64,000 nucleotides of DNA from Micrasema longulum (Eukaryota; Arthropoda; Insecta; Trichoptera; Brachycentridae). The stretch is taken from assembly GCA_022494885.1 (NCBI GenBank), contig JAGVSM010001000.1, forward strand, positions 1 through 64,000, read 5' to 3'. The position numbers were made by a program, and so were the translations under genes. The notes below the pieces were generated by a model that was not told the origin of the DNA, did not search any database, and worked only from the letters and a program-made list of their open reading frames with translations. Of this stretch, positions 29,085 to 41,900 are shown in pieces (within the stretch, counting starts at the first letter, position 1; each line of letters begins with the position of its first letter).

Positions 29085-29645
29085 TTTTTTTAATGCAGCT
29101 GAAGCACGTAGAATTCCCCTGGAGACTCACGGTGACCATGCTCTGTGGGAACATCACCGAACATAATCATCATCTCACCGTGATCAGCTGGGTGTAGTGT
29201 ATTATGAGCTCCTCAAACCCAACAAAATCATCACGGGAGATCGCTATTGACTATAATATGCAATATTGATGCGTTTGAGCCGAGCATTGAAGGAAAAACG
29301 GCCGCAATACGAGGATATATCATTTTGGAGCATGGCAACCCTCAGCCATATGTTGCAAGGCCGGTCAAAACGTACTTAAAAGCGCTCAAATGGAAGACCT
29401 TCCCCCCCTCCCCCACCGTATTCACCGATCATTGCTTCATCCGCTCACCGCTTGTTCTGATCGATGACTCATGGCCTGGCTGAGCAGCGCTTCCATTCTT
29501 ATGAGGTTGCAATAAATGACTCGATTCGTGGATAACCTCAAACGATGAGGCATTATTTCCAGATGGTCTTCGTATGCTGCCAGAAAGATGGGAGAAAGTA
29601 GTCGATAGCGATGGACATTACTTTCAATGACATCTTCTTTAGTGA
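29085..29645 (+). pseudogene. Decayed mariner transposase (C-terminal half)
   Basis: Reading across frames gives 'LGVVYYELLKPNKIITGDRY', 'LMRLSRALKEKRPQYED' and 'ARPVKTYLKALKWK', then frameshifted pieces of 'YSPIIASSAHRLF' and 'MTHGLAEQRFHSYE', and near the end 'LPERWEKVVDSDG'-like sequence. These are the successive motifs of a mariner-family D,D34D transposase. The second catalytic segment reads EHGNPQPYV where the family has HDNA.PH, so the catalytic Asp is Gly. Several frameshifts and a stop show it is dead. The N-terminal DNA-binding part and clear inverted terminal repeats were not found. Confidence 0.88.
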
Positions 29646-30155
29646 TTTAAAAAAATAAAACCCGAACAAAAACAGCGAGAACTTATTTAAAAATTAACCA
29701 ATCGTGTGACTTTCAACCTCCTAGACACTCCCCTTCCCAACCCCCAACCCCACCCATTCTCCAACATACCACTGAATGGTATTAACCTAATTTTTAGCGC
29801 ATGTTCAGACGTGGCGGTGATTGCATCCCCCTAAAACTCTGCGTATAATTTATGTATTTTACTATGTATACTACAGTAATGGTAAAGGTGAAAGTGTATT
29901 TTAGTATTTGCATGTTGGTATAGTGAGTGTCCTGACAAAGAGGGATTTACTAACATCAGTTAAAATGTTTCACCAGAAAGTTAACGCTTTAAACATAAAG
30001 AATATGTTAGAAGGTAATTTTACAGAGAAAAATAATAATTTGAATTTGTCTCGGTAATTAGTTGCCAACTCCGTTATAAATTATAGAAAAAATATCAGCC
30101 GCCCAAACAAGACAGTAAACGTTAAGATAACTAAATAGCAGAGTGCCAATAAGAA
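29646..30155. other. No gene recognised
   Basis: AT-rich sequence with a C-rich strip (CCCTTCCCAACCCCCAACCC) at 29731-29750. A short CATGTTGGTATAGTGAGTG word at 29921 resembles nothing else here. Confidence 0.4.
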
Positions 30156-30159
30156 TGGG

Positions 30160-30895
30160 GCTAAGTTATTATTATTATTGGTTATAGGCAGGCAGCCTTT
30201 GCTGATGCGTCATATCTCGTGTACTGCTTTTTGTCCAAGTTCTTTTTCCTTCAAAAAAGCGTCGGTTTTTGAACTGGTTTACTGAAATGGAATAGACTTG
30301 GCAATTTATTCCAGTCTGAAACTACCCTGCTGGAAAAGAAGTTTTTCTTGGGATTGAGGTGAAATTGGGGACGATAGAGCCAGTTATGACCTTGTAAATT
30401 TATGTTGGGATTTAATTGATACATCTCATGCAGGGGGCAGTTCTAGTAATTATTGAGTATCTTATAAGTTTCCATCAAGTCCCCTCTCTTCCGTCGTTAT
30501 TCCAATGATATAAATCCTAATGCTTTTAATCTACCACGGTAAGGCATCCTTTTGAGTAATTTGGGGATTTTTGTAGCACATCTTTGGACTTTTTCCAATA
30601 GCTCGATGTCTTTAGTAAAGTAGGGACTCCATTCTTGATATCCATACTCCAATAAAGGTCTTGTATATTATAGAAATATCTCCGGAGTAATATTTTGGAA
30701 TGCCTTTTTAATCGAGTAAATTATTGACTTGGCTTTCTTGGCAATAGATGTGATGTGAGCTTCCCATTTTAAATCCATTGATATGATTACGGCGAGATCT
30801 TTTTGATGCTTTACGGGTTTGAGTTGGACACCACCCAAAATATAATCATGCATAGTTGGGCAGCTTTCGACAAGGTACATTTTTAAAAATAAACA
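30160..30895 (-). pseudogene. CR1-like LINE C-terminal remnant with (AAT)n tail
   Basis: The minus frame 30880-30668 reads 'CPTMHDYILGGVQLKPVKHQ', 'KDLAVIISMDLKWEAHITSI', 'AKKAKSIIYSIKKAF'; further fragments downstream continue with 'YKTLLEYGYQEWSPYF' and 'RCATKIPKLLKRMPYRGRLK'-like sequence. This is the RT thumb (Y.LGg..l..v...kDLGViis.dLkw..Hi) of CR1/Jockey-type elements. The 3' end is the TTATTATTATTATT run at 30166-30180. Confidence 0.8.
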
Positions 30896-31345
30896 AGTCG
30901 CAGTATGCTTAAAAAGACAAGTTTATGAATCGTGTATGTTTCCAGTGACGACATATGGACTAGAAACCATATCTGTGAAACAGAAAAGTAGCTAGAAATT
31001 AAAATAACTGCAACGATCCATGGAAAGGCAGGTATGTCTGAGAGACAGATTAAGAAATTAGGCGCCGAACCGGAGATGTGCATATCATGGGTCGTGCAGA
31101 AAAATTAAAATGGCAGCCGGCAGGACACTAACAAAGTGATGACAAGTGGATATCCAAAATAATAATGTGGAGGCTGTGAGCAAACAAAAGGGTTGTTGGA
31201 AGGAAATAAAAAGGATGAGCCGAAGGTTTTGCCTCAAGCTGATAGAAAATAGATGGTAAAAGCGGGTGATAGAAAAGAGCGGAAACGTTTGGAAGAGGCC
31301 GCCATCCAGCAGAACGAGGCTAAAGAAGTGAAACAAGGAATTTTA
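30895..31345 (+). pseudogene. RTE-type LINE C-terminal remnant
   Basis: The plus strand, with frameshifts and stops, gives 'LKRQVYESCMFPVTTYGLE' followed by 'QRSMERQVCLRDRLRN' and 'KIKMAAGRTLTK'. This is the vyescv.P..tYG.Et ... qRamer..lg.slrdrirn order of RTE-type polymerases. It lies directly against the minus-strand LINE ending at 30895. Decayed. Confidence 0.7.
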
Positions 31346-31462
31346 CAAAATAAACGCCAACACAATAAATATATTTTCTAAATAAATACCTTTAAAATAA
31401 ATAAGATTTATACTATCAACATTCCAAGCGTTATTACAAAAAAATGCCTAACATATGTATGA

Positions 31463-32905
31463 TTAACTGTAGCCGTTTACGGACAGCTCGTTGCTGGCAT
31501 CTCTTTTGTTTATTTCTGTGTTTAAAATGGCGTCGCTCGCGGACGACTCATCGTTTGTACTGGAAAAATCTAGATTTTCATGGCATTCTTTGGAAGATTC
31601 TACGCTAATATCACTTAAGCATTCGTTCGCCGAATCAAAGGCGTTATTTGAAGAAGCGGTTGTGGAAATATTTCGAATGTTACAACCGCTTCTTCCATTA
31701 TCCGAACTGCAACTCGATTCACTAAAAAAACATGGATTTTCACTGGGAATTACTGTCCCATTCTGTACATTTTTACATAAATTTAAATTTGTGTTATTTT
31801 TAGTTTTTATATCACATTTTTGGCCTTTATCTTTAATCGAACTAAACTGGACCTCGATTTGAGAGAACGTTTCATTCTCCGAAACGATTGCGTCGAATTC
31901 GAGATTAGACTCTTCGTCTTCTAATTTCAACGCATCGGTCGCTAGATTGACCAACTCCTCGTTGCTTTGATCATCTTGGTACTGCGAATCTTGATGCTGC
32001 AGGCTGTGCAGAACGGCTGTGCGTAATTCAAGGCCTTGCTTGACATTTTCGTCATCAAAAAGCGCAGGCGAGTCCGTAAAATGTGAACTCGCCGTCAAAA
32101 TTGCCTCTGCACTCGGTAGAACGATCACGTCGTGCATAATCTCGTCGCCGTTGTCGCATTGATCGTAACCCGTGTGCAGCATTTGCGGGCAGTTTTCCGT
32201 CATACGCGGGCATTTGACAGAGCACGGGTGATTGCAGAACGGAGGGTAGCCCAGCTTTTCAATGTCTACGTCGTCTTTCACATCGACGCAATCGTTTTCG
32301 TCGACGATTGTATCTAAACAAACACTATTTTCTTCTACATTTTTAGAACTGCTGTGTTTGACGTTTGTATCGTCGGATATATTCAAGAAATCCAAATGCT
32401 TCGCAACATCAGAACACGAACACTCCTCACAATCGATCTTATTTCTTTCATCACAGTTCTTCCAAAGAGATTTGACCTCTTCTCGTAGCTTGCCCAATTC
32501 GGTATTCACAGCTCCGGCTTTTATATCATCGCTGATTTCTTTACACGGCTTTTGGGTAACGATAGAAGCGTCTGAATCGACTTCTTTAGATAGGATCTTC
32601 AAAATCCTTCCTTCGTGCATGGACTCTTCTAGTGTGTTGGTATCTTCTCCCATTGAGAATGCGACCTTTGCATCCGATATTGAGGAGTAGTCGACGGTAG
32701 AAGAAATGCTTTCCGGGGAAATTATGTCCGTAACTTTGGTGAGGTCAGACTCGGAGAAGGAGAGTATATTCTGCAGGTTTTCTCCTTCAGGATTGGACTG
32801 TTTTGTTTCTGATTTGAGAGCGTCAGACGCTTGCGATATGAAGTGATGAAGGGAGGGCTCGCTTCCCATGGCGGATGTGGGACTCATCTCCAGACTCTGT
32901 AATGA
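31463..32905 (-). CDS. Uvrag: UVRAG exon G: 480-codon acidic tail
   Basis: The acceptor ATTGTTTCAG ends at 32906, phase 0, and the stop is at 31463-31465. It encodes 480 residues beginning 'SLQSLEMSPTSAMGSEPSLH'. The tail is rich in Ser, Asp, Glu and Asn and has long low-complexity stretches, so it is probably disordered. A notable exception is the cysteine cluster at about 32250-32150 with 'FCNHPCSVKCPRMTENC' and a smaller one 'DCEECSCSD' at about 32455-32425. It ends 'NELSVNGYS'. The tail of vertebrate UVRAG is also disordered and Ser-rich but shorter. Confidence 0.85.
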   Translation of the reverse strand, partial: SLQSLEMSPTSAMGSEPSLHHFISQASDALKSETKQSNPEGENLQNILSFSESDLTKVTDIISPESISSTVDYSSISDAKVAFSMGEDTNTLEESMHEGRILKILSKEVDSDASIVTQKPCKEISDDIKAGAVNTELGKLREEVKSLWKNCDERNKIDCEECSCSDVAKHLDFLNISDDTNVKHSSSKNVEENSVCLDTIVDENDCVDVKDDVDIEKLGYPPFCNHPCSVKCPRMTENCPQMLHTGYDQCDNGDEIMHDVIVLPSAEAILTASSHFTDSPALFDDENVKQGLELRTAVLHSLQHQDSQYQDDQSNEELVNLATDALKLEDEESNLEFDAIVSENETFSQIEVQFSSIKDKGQKCDIKTKNNTNLNLCKNVQNGTVIPSENPCFFSESSCSSDNGRSGCNIRNISTTASSNNAFDSANECLSDISVESSKECHENLDFSSTNDESSASDAILNTEINKRDASNELSVNGYS

Positions 32906-35900
32906 CTGAAACAATAAAAAACACATTTAATAAATTTATATTTAAACAATGTTTTGAGTATGTCCAAATGTTTGCAGACTGGTTGGATTACCTCCCTAGG
33001 GAGTTATTCATATCTAAATTTGTTGCAACAGAGAGGGAAAACATTTTAGAGAGGGAATATGGAAGTCTAGGTTTACGGGGCTTACGACCTGTCATTCTGC
33101 CTATGTTTTAACATACACATTTCCTCAACTCTTCCATCTCAGGAAATGTGGAACGCTACTGTGAAGATTATTTGAGGGTATAAGAAGCCTTAGAAATCTC
33201 CATTGAAGAAGTTACTGAGATAATTGCAAAAAACTTTTTTTTTAATTTATGACATTTCTAATTAAGCTTCACCAAATCAATGGAGAGTGCTAAGTTTGCG
33301 AAGTCAAGTAGTATAATAGAAATCTGTAGCTCAATCACAAATAATTATCGATGTGCTTAAAAACATGCTAAGCATTTGAGCGATCACAATGAACAATAAT
33401 AATTACATTTTTTTACATTTTAATAATAATAATAATTTACATTTTTTTACATTTTTTTTTTTTTTTTGCACCACAACAGGCCAGGAAGCCTAATTATACA
33501 GTGGTGAATTACATCACAGAGCACCCAGGCTTGAGAAAAATCACATTTTAATTTTTGTCTTCTCACCGGGAATCGAACCCGGAACCTTCCGTGGGTGAGT
33601 CAAGCGTCTTGACCACTACACCACGGAGGCCACCATATTAATGAACATGCTTAAGCTATCGCAGTCATAAGTCTATGTCAACGCTCGTGTCGGTTTGTTT
33701 TTTGTTTTCCTCGTAAATAAATACAGTTCACTGGCGAAAAATCGGCGTTTACTGTAAAAAAAAAAATACAATAAATTGCATTTGCAAAAAAGAAAGGAGT
33801 ATCTGATACAAAAAAGTGAAAATTAAATTCCAATTACTATGGCGACTGCTTTTATTGACATTTGGTTTGCCAACCGCCGGCTAAATGCAATAAATAGCGT
33901 GATAAATAATCAATAAATAAATAAAATAGCAGTTTTGAAATATTTTCCATATTTACACCGGTGAAATTCAAATATGTGATTGCGCAGCAGGATTATGCAT
34001 CACGAAATGTAAATATTTTGACATTCAATATTAGGTGTTCACGGATGTTCTATTGTGATAGCGAATGTGATAAACAACCATTGTGAGGTATCGTTATCTT
34101 GCGCTTATTAGCACGTCGATAGTTATTTGTGATTGAGCTACTGTTTTTGCAAGATTTCGAGACAGTTTTTAATTAATTACGCTATTATTAAGGCAGGTAG
34201 GTTATTATGTATAGTTTATTTTGGCATCAACAACAAATTTTCCATTTTTGGTGGAGATTTCTAAGTTTGCTTTTTATACCCTCATATCGGTACTGTGATG
34301 GCAAATGTTTATATATGCTGTTTTTGTCATTTTTCAAGTTTTTCCCCATCCTTTGTCAATTTCTGCTTTGGACATTTTACCCTTAACAAAAATACAGATT
34401 TCATTACTCGTAAATACTGCCAAACAATATAAATATAAAACGAAATACAGCAAAACCCCTGTTTTACCTTTTTCTAGGGAGCGACAAAAAAAGTGTAAAA
34501 CCGAGGAAAAAAAAAATGCATGGAAAAAAATAAATTACATAAAAATATCGGTATTGTACTAGACCATATACTGCAGAAAAATTGTAAAAGCTGTCATAAT
34601 TGGGGATTATTGATATCTGCCTACGATAAAAATTTGAATTACGATTTCATTAAAAATACTTTTTTTTTATCGGTACTACAATTTATTATTTTATTGAATT
34701 AAAAAAAACATGTTTAAATAATTTTATGTAGGTACTTAACCTTAAAAACACAAAAATAAAAAAAATATTTTCATAAAATACATACAATGATTTTTTCCCT
34801 AAATATTGAGAAATTTTATTTATATGGTATCACTTTTTTAGTATGGCACCACAGAATTTCAACTGTCATTAACATCGCGGCAAAACTGTTTCACACTTTT
34901 ATGATAACCGTTTAAACAATCTTCTTTCCAGATTATGTTCTTTAACTTCAAATAATATTTCTATTGCCAAATATTTTAACTTTCTGGGTCGTAATTTATT
35001 GATGTAAATACTTTATTCTTCCTAATCATGCGTCAAATGTATGTCACAATTTAGTCAAATGTCAAAATAGACACTTAAACAAATGGTCAATTACACTGCA
35101 CCTACTTTGAATTTAGTTTGAGACAACAATTTACACATGTTTTATTTACCTTGATTCACCATTTCGGGCAAATGCAGCGCAAGCGGCTCGGTGCCTTTTG
35201 ACAGATCAAATGAGTTTCGAAATTTTTTAAACGTAAAACCGGGGTTATGAAAACGTTAATTGGGGGAATATTTGAATGAGAATGTATGGAATAAAATAGG
35301 ACCTAAATATTTCAGCGTAAAAAGCAGGAAAACGTAAAATTGAGTAATGTAAAAACGATGTTTTACTGTAGTGCATTCGAACAGGAGTTCATCAAATATG
35401 TGATTTCTTTATTTATTTAAACACCTTTTAGGCTTTTACAAGTTTTACATACATATATACAAATGGTATGGTATATGTTAGGTCAAATTCTTCTGATTTC
35501 TGGTCAGATCTTTTTGCTGAGCCAAATGGCTGATTACAGGTGTAACATTTGTATCATTGTTTGGATAAAAAGCGTTTATTTGAATAAATTAAGCATACCC
35601 ATCCCAATATAAGTAATTTCATGCATTTTCTACCTGTTCTTCTACATAGCTTCCTACACTGCGAGAATTTCTGTGCTTTCTTATAACCATTGCCGCCTTA
35701 GGGCTTGTACCGTCAACAGAATCCTGGAATTGCCAAAACAGGTCAAACAAGGTCCACCCTATCAGGGCAACCAATAAAATGACATTTTATGTCAACCAAT
35801 ATTGTGATAGGTCAACCAATTATCTAACATTGAAGGTAAACCTTTCATCAACCAACATTGCATGACATATCAGGTCAATATATATTTTTAATATTAAAGG

Positions 35901-38900
35901 TCATAAACAATACAGGGCATGTTAGGTCAAAGAGTTGTAAAAAACAAAGAAAAAAATTAGGTAGAATGAATTATTCAATATTTCAGATAGAAATCAGTTG
36001 ACATTTATGCTGACATAATAGAGAAACAGAACTTTTTTTTACAATTTTGAAGTAATAAGGGTCTATGAAATATTGTTGAGTAAAAAAAATAATATCTTTT
36101 CATTTACAATTTTGAATTACCGCAGAAACGGTCATTGCATTGGCCACGCCCCTAATATGTCACGATTCATGTTTATTTGTTCGCGGCCATTGAAATTTGT
36201 TTAGAACATTATCACGAATCTCGACGTCACAACAACCGAGGTCAAACATGTCGCGTTTTTCTAGCAACGTATTTTTATTTTAAAAATTTACATTTATGTA
36301 TGAAAACATTTCTCCACAATATCCACATTGATTTTAAAAGTAAAATTAATTTTTCTAAATCAATTTCATATATTTTTATCGGTATTCTTGGTATGAGATA
36401 TTTCTCTGATCAGTACATTCGAGGTGAAAAAAGAACAATTTTGAAACAATTTTTTTTTTTTCTGTCATTTATTATTTCCTTTCCGTACCTAATGGCGGAT
36501 AGGATGCATTTTTTTACATAAGGGTAAGACGGTCAGTCTTACGATTCAGGTACCAGTCGTGGGACTATTAAACTTTCCAGTGTAAAAACACCTGTTTAAA
36601 TGAATATTTCATGTCAGGAATTGAACCCGAAACCTCTTCCGTGGTAGGCAAACGCTATCCATTAGGCCATTATGTGGACAAAACTTTTTACAAGGTGCGT
36701 AATCGCATTAAATTTGGTACATTGGGTTGATATTTTTGGCATAAATATCACTGTATTGGTTGACACATGAGGTCATGTTTAGTAAATTTATATATCGGGA
36801 TTTTTCGACCTGGGAGATAAAGTTTTGAAAGGATTTCAAACTGTTCTAGATGCAAAAAATAGACATAAAAACTCAAAAAAGAAATGGACACTCCAATTAT
36901 AAAAGAATTTGGTTATTTGTTTCTCAAAAATATAACCACGATTTGACAAATTGTTCGGGCATAAATTATTGAATTCTTACTGTAGTATATGAAGGGTGGG
37001 CGGAAGAAACATGTGGCGTCATAATTTTTACAGCTTTGAGTTAAATATGCCAAGTTGTAGGTATTAACAGTAGCATCCGTGCGTCCTATCAAAATGTCCG
37101 CCCAATCTTTTGCAAAACGTATTTAAAATTTTGGGCCAAGATGAAGAAACGCGAGCAGTCAGTATGCTACAGGGAAGAAAGATTCGAAGTTCGCGCGTAA
37201 TTTTAAGTAACGTGCGTAGTCAGTCGCTGGTCAGGCGGATCTCAACAATGCGTGTTGAAAAATGCATATTACTCATCATATAAATCATTTCGTGGCAGAT
37301 GTTTTTGTGGAGAGGTGCGATTTTTTGGTCTCTCAATAATTATTTATATCAGTGTTGAAAAATATACAGTTATAACAACAACAATGGTGTATTAATTTTG
37401 CAGTCAAACAAGAAAAGACAAAATACTGGTAGATTATCAACTGAACGTAGTTATGCTAGGTTGGGTTAGGTTAGGTTAGGTTAGGTTAGGTTAGGTTAGG
37501 TTATATTGATGTTATCGGGTGCAGTAAGGTCGATTCATTCGGCTAAAAACAGCCAGACCGCTTTCATACAAAAAACTGTATTAATCACCTTCGGAAAAAG
37601 ATGTCTATCACAAAAATGGCATTTCTCAATTCGCAGAAAACACCCACAAAACTAGAAAAGTCTTATGGTACTTTAAAAATCTTTTAAACTGGTCAAATAC
37701 ATAATGAGATTCTTGTTTGTAATATTTGAAAAAAACTCATGTATCCATTGCTTATCGTTTGTTAAAGTCAAAAACATTCCAACTGTTGTGTAGATTTTAT
37801 AATTCACTCTTTTCACAAAATGGCTATTATCTCAGTTTCACTTTTCTATGGCTGGCTGCTTTCTGTATAACTACGTCCAACTGTTTCTAATATAATAAAT
37901 TTTCAATGCAACAAAACCGGAAAAAACAAGGCTTTAATGCTTTGGTAATGTGAATGAAAGGCAAATAATAGATATATTGAAATATTTTAATAACTTAAAT
38001 CACATGATGCTCAAAATGTTGATTGATTACAAAAATGCAAAAAAAACAAAAGCACTTCATTCATCGATAATGTTTAAAACGGTTTTAAAACTAAAAAATC
38101 GTTTTTCTCGAAATGCTGGTTTCATGACTGCGCGTGTTTCTTCCGCCTACCCTTCATGTGATCCAAGTATTATATTATAGTACATGAGCACAAGACTGTT
38201 CCAGGTGGAGGGAGATTGTCCGCAGACGAGCCGTGCCCGGAGCCAGGCGTGATCACCATCCTCAGACATGAGGCACGGATCGAAGAGAGAGATATGATCC
38301 AAAACCCTTGCTTTTTAGTTTTATATTGCTTGCGACCGCGACCTCCTAAGCGAGGCTTTGCGACACCCCTGGGGGTCGCGACCCATAGGTTGAAAAACAT
38401 TGCCTCAAAGGGTTAAAAAAGCATCAAACAACAATTACAAAATTAATTAAAAAACAAGGACAAAACTACAAAAATAAAAAAGTTTATATTTTTATGTTAG
38501 AATTGCTTCAATTATTTATATTTAAAATCAAAAGTGATAATATTTTTGATCTAATTTCTAAAAACATGAAAAAATCATTAGCTCATGCTCGCATAGCGGG
38601 CAAAAGAACCGCCCTGGATGAAAGTCGGAGGGCTACTAACTGGAGTCTAGGATGAGTACTAGAAACTTTGCTGTTCACGCGGATGAGGCGTGAAATTGTC
38701 TCTCTCTCTACCAAATCTACCTTTATTATCGAGATAGAGAGATGTAAATATTGTGTGAGACAATTATGTATTAGGATTACTCTTTTACTACGTACTGTAG
38801 AAACTATCTTCTGAGAACCTACTGGCTGTGAGGTTACGGTGATTACTGGACCTGATGTCAATTCCAACCAGATGACACATGACTTCAACGGGAAGACTCG

Positions 38901-41900
38901 AGAGCATTGGAGAAGGGGGCCTAAATATATTTTTTTAAGATTCAGACAATAGTCACTAACCCAAAAACCGCCATTTAGAGTTTGGAGACAAGGGAAAAAT
39001 CAGATTTTTGTGTTTTAGAAGTTTTATGTATACACAACATAATTCCTTCCTGTCTTTTTAAATTCCATTGATAACTTTTTCTTTTCGATACAGTTCATTA
39101 ATCTGGAAGATTTTTAATGTAGCGAGGTGGCTAAAATTTGGTTTAGTGACTTGGTGACCCACACACAATTACAAATGCAAAATGAATTTGTAAGAGGTGT
39201 AGGTACGTTCATTGGCAACAATATACATGTCTACAGTATCTGCATACTCACATATCCTAACAGGGCCATTTCATATAGTCTCTATAATAATAACAGCTAG
39301 TCATTCAACCTGAATGAGCGTACTGAATCTGCGGTGTTCACTCTAGTGGTCAAAGTACCCGCACAGTATTAAATCCTTCATTTCTCGCTGCCTGATGGGG
39401 TCTCACCTTGAATCGGTTGAAAGGGCGTCCCATGGTGCTGTGGAGCCTCGGGACCATCGTGCGGAGGCTCTGGGAGGAGGTCCCCCCGGCGGCCTGCCCG
39501 AGGGGAGAAGGCGACCACCCGCTATTGGCCACAGTTTCCATCGACGAGGCCGAGCCGAACATCTTCCAAGCATCCAGGCTGAGGTAAGCAAAATACTACA
39601 ATGTTTATTTTTTATTTTATTTCGTTTTTAAATGCTAATAGACTATCAAACGAAGCCAATATTAAAAAAAATATGTTATTATGGATCGGATTATCAGAAC
39701 TAAGATTTTTCAGGATCTTTTTTTGTTTTCTTCGGTGAGTTCTGCTGATTGGTGAATTGCCTCCATGTAAATCGGAAACAATCACAACACTCCTTCATTG
39801 GTTGATTCGGAAAAACTAGAGATGTCGTTTAAAGTAGTTTGTTTTTATTAAAATCTTCAAGAAACTCCGCCGTACAATTGAATGCTCTAATTTTTACCGT
39901 GCGTAAGAAAACATTTTCCAAATCCAATTTCCAATAGCACTGAACTTCCTCATTGACAAGGAATATAAGACTTTTAATGGGTAACATTTTATGAATAAAT
40001 ATTTTATTTTAATACATTTAAAGTTGTACTTTAGTTGAGCTTATAATAAAAAAGCAGTGTTTCCTTTGTCTTGTAAAAATAACAAAAATGACACACGCAC
40101 GGTTATTAGCTAAGCGACAATATACAATAATTAATTGATTTTTAATTTAAATATATTGTTACAAATCTCCACTCAATGTAGAGATAGCTTAGATTATAGG
40201 TAACCATAGTTTCAAGGTTAATTGCCACAGAATTATGAATAGTCCAGAAACTGCATACGCCCATCAAACAAAAGGCGACTAAACTACTCCTTATGGAGTA
40301 GTGATCATTAGTTTCTTTGTAGACGTCGCTCAGTACGCAACTCCCGATTTGAATTCAACTATGCCGTGTTGTGTCGTTTTTAAGTGTAGAAATACTGCTA
40401 TCAGTTAAGTGCCGTAAACGCGTTAACGCGCTCTGTTTCTGAAATATTACCTCGTAGTTGGTGGGGTCAGCAGCCTCCTCAGGTTCCCCAGGGTGTCCCC
40501 GGGGTCGGGAGTCATGACGCGTTGGGACGTCCACAGCAGCTGGGCGATGTTCCTGTTGAGCAGGTACAAGCCGTAGCGGAACAGCATCGAATCCTTATTC
40601 CGCGCAAACAGGGGAATCCTGAAAATGCACCAAAGTTATTCACCGACTTCGACTAATTTAGCACCGACAAACTGGTGAGTGAAAAAAATTCATTATTTAT
40701 ATCAAGAGATTATTATTTATTTTGTAAATGAATTTAAACTGTATTTATAAAATGAATTTAAACTGTATTTATAAAATACATTTATAATGTATTTTGAATA
40801 TAAATATATAGAATATGTATTAAATAAACTTGTTGGATTGTTCTTAGAATTTTGACATGGAACGTAACCTTAAATCTTTCATTAAATTTGTGTTCATTTT
40901 ACGCCGGTGTCTCTTGGAAGGGAACCCTGGCATTAAACGACGTTTACCTGTCCAGTAAAACCCCAGTTTTACGTTTTTCAAGGGAGAAATAAAAAAGTGT
41001 TAAACTGAGGAAAACGCTAAAGTGATGAAATGAAAATCTACGGAAAATTGGAAAAACTATCATAATTAGGGGTTTTTCATATTTATGTATGATTTCTTAA
41101 AAAATATTTTGTATTTTTTCAATCAATACCAGAATGGGTTTTTTTTTATTGAATTAAAAATATAACATGTTAAAATAATTTTATGTGGGTAACTTAACCT
41201 TAAAAACACTAAAACAAAAATTTAAATTTGCGTAAAATGCATACAACGACTTTTTCCCTAAATATTAAAAAATGTTATTTGTATGGCATCACTTTTTTTA
41301 GTACGGCACCACAGAATTTCAACTGTCATTTACATCGCGACAGAACTGTTTCACACTTTTATGATAACTGTTTAAACAATCTTCTTTCCAAATTATGTTT
41401 ATAACTACAAATAATATATCTTTTTTTTTCATTTAAATTATTTATTGACAATTCTTGATGGAATTCCATTGTAATGATGTAATAACTTATATTTCCATAT
41501 AGGTTATTAATTTTAAAAATACTTGGTACACTTCCACTTATTTATTGGGTGAAAGCGCTTGTCAAAATAAATAAGTGGAAGTTTAAGTGGCCACTTTACA
41601 CACTGTGTAACATTCACCATTCTGCCCACGTTTGAACATCCACATTTCCTCAACTCTTGACAGGTCATAAGCCCTGTGAATGCCTAGACTTCCATATACC
41701 CTTCTCAAAAATTTTTTCCCTCTCTGTTGAAGTAAATTTAAATAATATATCTATTATGAAAATTTTTAACATTCTGCATCGTAATTTTATTGATGTAAAG
41801 ACTTTATTCTTCATGCGTCAACCGCATGTCATAATTTAGTGAAATGTCAAAATTAGACAGTTAAACAAAATAGAGAATTACACTGAACCTCCTTTGAATT

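Noticed and set aside
31463..32926. Exon G as an independent 487-codon gene starting at 32926
   Set aside because: The first seven codons are the polypyrimidine tract and AG of a splice acceptor; the phase 0 join to exon F is exact.
36177..36521. 114-codon plus-strand ORF in a UVRAG intron
   Set aside because: Low-complexity, hydrophobic because of poly-T, and ending in a SINE; no support.
37456..37503. Possible chromosome end
   Set aside because: The TTAGG run is only about 48 bases and is flanked on both sides by ordinary intron and transposon sequence.
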